Assembly (NCBI GenBank): GCA_016703945.1
Contig: JADJBC010000060.1
Coordinates: 238,433 to 302,432, forward strand
Direction of reading: 5' to 3'
Source of the DNA: Candidatus Aalborgicola danicus
GTDB taxonomy: Bacteria > Pseudomonadota > Gammaproteobacteria > Burkholderiales > Burkholderiaceae_C
DNA length: 64,000 bases
Shown here: in pieces, positions 60,543-64,000 of the stretch
Numbering within the stretch: position 1 is the stretch's first letter
Layout: each line of letters begins with the position of its first letter
Position numbers and translations under genes: made by a program
The notes under the pieces: model-generated
What the model was told of the DNA's origin: nothing
What the model saw: only the letters and a program-made list of their open reading frames with translations
Databases searched by the model: none

Positions 60543-63500
60543 GGGGCCTCTCCTGGGGTGACGAGGGCGGTGCTGCCGCTGGCGCGCTCGGTGGTGGCAA
60601 TGGCATAGACCTGCCCGGCATCATTGACCAGCGCGGTGCAGGTCAGGGTTACCTCCAGCACCGCACCACTGTGCGCCAGCCGTTGCGTCTGGTAAGGCTC
60701 CAGGGTTTGGGCCTGGCTCAACAGGCGCACTTTCTCCAGCGCACTGCTCTGCAGGGCCGCGGGGATGCGGTCGCGCACATTCATGGCCAGTGCCTGGGCT
60801 TCGGTCCAGCCATACAGGCGCTCCGCCCCCGGGTTCCAGGCAATGGTGCGGCCCTCCAGGTCTTGCACCGTGATGGCGTCGGTCGCGTCACGCACCACCA
60901 CACCGCAAGGCGCAGCCGCTCGTTGGCCTTGCGCGCAGGCCTCGCGGGTGCGCACCACTCCGGTGATTTCAAGGAAGGTGATCACCTGCCCCTCAATCAC
61001 GTTGTCCAGCGTGCGGTAGGGCAGGATCCGCATGGTAAAAAAGCGGCCCTTGGTGGTTTGCACATCCACCTCTTTGGGAATCAAGGTGTCCAGCACGGCC
61101 TGTGCATCGGCAACCAGGTGGTCATAACCGACCAGGTTGGACACGATGTGTCCGACCGGGCGCCCCGCGTCGCTCGGAATCAGATTGATGATCAAGGTGG
61201 CGGCCGGCGTAAAACGCAGGATGTGCAGTCTGTAGTCCACAAAAATGGTGCCAATGCCGGTGCCCGCCAGCAGGTTGTTCATGTCGTTATTGGCCCGTGA
61301 GAGGTCGCCCACCTTGGTTTGCAATTCGGTGTTGACGGTGGTCAGTTCCTCATTGATGGACTGCATCTCTTCCTTGGAAGTTTCCAGCTCCTCGTTGCTG
61401 GACTGCAGTTCTTACATTGACCGACTGCACTCTCGCGTTGGACCGACTTCAAGCTCCGCGTTGGCTGGGTTTCCCGCTCCTTGTTCGCGGCGCGGAAATA
61501 CTCCTCCTTGGCCTGCAACTCTTCATTGAGCTCAGCGATCTGGGCGTTGTAACGGGTCGGGATGCGCCCTGGCGGCCATGGCAGGGCTTGGCTGGGCCTG
61601 CGCGGCTGGGGCAGGACTCAGGCGGTGCCCGGTCCCCAGTATCACCTAGGTAAAGCGGTGACTCAGGGCCGATGCCGGGCCTTGCGACCGGCGAGACCGC
61701 GTCACGTTCGACCAATGTGAAGTGCCCATTGGTTTTGACGCGCACGCCCGTCACACTGACGCGTTCCATGGAATAAGCGACCTTGTGCGAGTACCGTGGT
61801 CAGGTCGCGGCGCAGGCCGTCACGCGCCATTTTAAGATGTTGCTGATCCCGCCTCGCCGGAGCCGGGCTCCAGGTACATGCCGGAGCGGGCCATGCAAAA
61901 AACAGCACGTCACCAGTTGGCATTGACCGGGCGGCCACTTTGTCGACCTGTTGCAGCAGGGTTTGCTCGGTCAGTTCCTGCCGCGCTAACTTCACGGCAT
62001 GGGCGAATACCCCGGCGCGGCACCGGGCCTGCTTCTTTCGGTTTTTGGGTGCGACAGGAAGCGGCCTGGGGCCGCGCGCTGAGCGCCCTGAAAGTCTTCC
62101 CGCGCTAGTACAGCTTGCCCTTGCGCTCCAGTGACGCAAACAGGCCGACAACCCCCAATCGTCTCCGACGTACACAGAAACAACATGCCCCCGGGGTTCA
62201 GCGCGTAGTGAAACAGCGAGATCAATTTTTACGCAAATCCGCACCGGCAAATCATCAGGTTGCGGCTCACTGATCAGGTCGAGCTTGGCAAAAAGGCGGG
62301 TCCTTGATCAGGTCCTGTTCTGAGAACACCAGCCAGATCGCGAATGCCCTGTGCACGCGGTAGGCGCTGCCATCGGCCTGCCTGGTAAGAAGCGTGACAA
62401 ACGCTCGGGTGTCTTATCCTGCGAAATGCTGGCCGGGTGGGAGAGCCCGGCACGGTGTGGCAATGGCGCGGCTGTCAATGTCGGTGGCAAACACCTGGAC
62501 CGGTAGTTTGCTTCAATGTCCCAGCCGCTCCTGCAACAGGATGGCAATGGAGTCCAGGCCTCTTCGCCGAAGTGCGGAACAACCCGCCGTCAGACCCACT
62601 GCCACCAGGCCTGGGGCTTACACCGTCAAATAGCCTCGGGATCGCCTGCGACTCTGGCGCCGCAAAGCTTCGGGGTCGCGGAGAAGGATTGGTCACACCA
62701 ATCAGAATGTCGCGAAACGGGCTTCCACTTCGGCGGCGAATTTACCGCAGGTACTTTGCACATGGGCGTCCAGCGTTTCCACCTGGTGTACCGCCATGCG
62801 CCGCTCGATGCGGCGGTAAATGGTGGTGGAGTTTGTACTGGCCGAAAAGTCGTGCCCGGTCTGGGCGCGCAGCAGAGACAAAAATCTTCTTCAACGCGCT
62901 CTCAGACTGCGGCAGCGCTGCAACCGGTGTGCGTGGAGGTCTAATAAAGGCACGTGGCTGGTGTAGGCCATCAACTGGGCAGGCATTTTCGGCGGGCGGC
63001 AACTCGTGATCGACAAAACCCGTAAGCCAAGCACTGCGCGGCATGGAATCAAAACTCACACGAGGCCGGGGTTCTGCGCTATGACCATGCCACCGCCGTC
63101 GCCTTGATAACGCGCTACCCCTAACGTGCCGTCGCTGCCGGTGCCCGACGGCACAATACCAGTAAGCCCGCTCGTGCTGGTCTTGTGCCAGCGAGCTGAA
63201 CAGGTAGTCAATTGGCAGACGGTGGCCGCGTGCTGCGGTAGGCTCCAGCAGGTGCAGGGCACCGTTCAGAAACGCCATGTCGCGGTTCGGTGGAATGATG
63301 TAAACGCAATTGATCTGAACCACCATGCCGTCCGTCACCTCCACCACTTTCATACGGGTGGTGCGCTGCAGCAGCTCGGTCAACAGGCTCTCGTGGTCTG
63401 GCGCCAGGTGTTGCACCAGCACAAAGGCCATGCCGGGGTCGTCTAAAGGCGGCATGCCCGAGAAAAATGCGGCAAACGCAGCCAGGCCGCCTGGCGGAGG

Positions 63501-63569
63501 CGCCAAGTACCCACAATCGAAAGGAAAACCGACGGCTTGAGACCATCGGTTGTGGGCGGTGTCGTCCAA
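60539..63569 (-). pseudogene. CheB-CheR-PAS fusion protein with many frameshifts
   Basis: Frame-corrected sequence along this stretch matches a chemotaxis-type CheB methylesterase/CheR methyltransferase/PAS fusion. CheB-like sequence near 63450-62850 includes GMAFVLVQHLAPDHESLLTELLQRTTRM, YIIPPNRDMAFLNGALHLLEP, GTGSDGTLGV and TPVAALPQSESALKKIF. CheR-like pieces lie near 62550-61990, such as ISLFHYALNPGGMLFLCTSETIGG, in several frames. A coiled coil and PAS domains (NEELTTVNTELQTKVGDLSRANNDMNNLLAGTGIGTIFVD) are intact at 61366-60539. A TTG start at 63569 follows AGGAG. The indels concentrate in 61.39-63.5 kb. Either the gene is recently broken or the sequence is poor there. Confidence 0.7.
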
Positions 63570-63642
63570 AGTGATTTGCTCCTAAATAAACTGGCTGCCC
63601 CCGCAGCCTATTTTGCCGTGGGCTAGAGAGGCCGATTTGGCT

Positions 63643-64000
63643 TCATAGTTTCGGCTCTGCGGCGTCGGCTGATGCCAGACCCTCATCCAGGGCCTCCATG
63701 AACTCGGCAATTTTGATGGGTTTGGTCAGGTAACGGTAGAACCCGGCCTCCATGCCTTTTTCGATGTCGCGGGGCATGGCGTTGGCACTCAGGGCCAGCA
63801 CCGGGATGTTGGCAGTCAGCGGGTCGTCGCGCAGGATCTTCAGGGCCTGCACACCGCTGATGCCGGGTAGGTTGATGTCCATCAGAATCACGTCCGGCAG
63901 GTGGGCCCGTGCCAGCGCTATGCCACGCAGCCCATCACTGGCGCGCAGCAGGCGCATGTCGGTGCGCCGGGCAATCAGTTGGGCCACCAGTTCCATATTG
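63643..64000 (-). CDS. Receiver domain, C-terminal part (5' end outside window)
   Basis: This is the C-terminal part of a protein ending in a receiver domain. Motifs are VILMDINLPGISGVQALKILRDD with the phospho-Asp, PVLALSANAMPRDIEKGM, and Lys in YLTKPIKIAEFMEAL. The frame runs past the window edge at its N-terminus, so it may be a hybrid histidine kinase or a free regulator. It is upstream of the CheB/CheR gene on the same strand, with a gap of about 70 bases, and continues the signal-transduction cluster. Confidence 0.85.
   Translation of the reverse strand, partial: NMELVAQLIARRTDMRLLRASDGLRGIALARAHLPDVILMDINLPGISGVQALKILRDDPLTANIPVLALSANAMPRDIEKGMEAGFYRYLTKPIKIAEFMEALDEGLASADAAEPKL

Noticed and set aside
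1..64000. tRNA, rRNA, CRISPR, transposase and phage genes
   Set aside because: None were seen by reading; the phage-holin-like gene has no phage context and fits the YqjE type.

Overview
The window looks like a chromosome segment of a betaproteobacterium of the order Burkholderiales, most likely a Comamonadaceae member near Rhodoferax, Polaromonas or Acidovorax. This is an inference from high GC, betaproteobacterial protein families and a dispersed AT-richer repeat of the kind common in Comamonadaceae genomes, with four copies here. No rRNA, tRNA, CRISPR array, insertion sequence or prophage was seen.

Layout. (1) 1-4.0 kb, plus strand: a tight unit of a cysteine-less TusE/DsrC-like protein, an unknown protein, a frameshifted TauD-type dioxygenase, an HTH/[2Fe-2S]/flavin-reductase fusion, a LexA-peptidase-fold protein and a small protein. 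(2) 4.2-7.9 kb: a ferritin-like lipoprotein, a small secreted protein, an OmpR/EnvZ-type pair and a c-type cytochrome. (3) 8.1-15.9 kb: an M3 peptidase, then a TetR-centred group (decayed hydrolase, MDR oxidoreductase, TetR, MFS pump, MarR) and a divergent thioesterase and cupin. Three similar palindromes mark the starts of the hydrolase, oxidoreductase and TetR genes. (4) 16-21.6 kb: a membrane protein, a GTPase/DUF2868 pair and a GMC oxidoreductase.

(5) 21.6-37.5 kb is the metabolic core, for oxidation of reduced sulfur. A minus-strand operon encodes TusA, DsrE2, an unknown secreted protein, a YeeE/YedE transporter, a thioredoxin-like protein and a TusE-like protein. It diverges from a c-type cytochrome gene and soxCDYZAXB, the periplasmic thiosulfate-oxidising complex. 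After strong terminators follows an RND efflux pair, a DUF2892 protein and a CsoR/CstR-family repressor. A matching operator-like palindrome precedes the RND operon, and a related element lies in the tusA/cytochrome divergent region. A plausible picture is that transported sulfur and persulfide are relayed in the cytoplasm by TusA, DsrE2 and TusE while Sox oxidises thiosulfate outside, under a persulfide-type sensor.

(6) 37.5-43.8 kb: a 14-repeat RCC1 protein (frameshifted) and a set of small envelope or stress proteins. (7) 43.8-53.5 kb: a 2826-residue cyclic beta-glucan synthase-like protein, a YihY-family protein and DUF3096. (8) 53.4-56.9 kb: a complete Mla-type lipid ABC transporter. (9) 57-64 kb: a BON protein, a Crp/Fnr regulator with an internal deletion, and signal-transduction genes (REC-PAS, PAS kinase, CheB-CheR-PAS, partial REC).

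Several reading frames are broken by single-base changes in G/C runs, and 61.4-63.5 kb is dense in indels while amino-acid similarity is kept in shifted frames. This may be sequence or assembly error rather than true decay, so broken genes are reported as such with that caveat.
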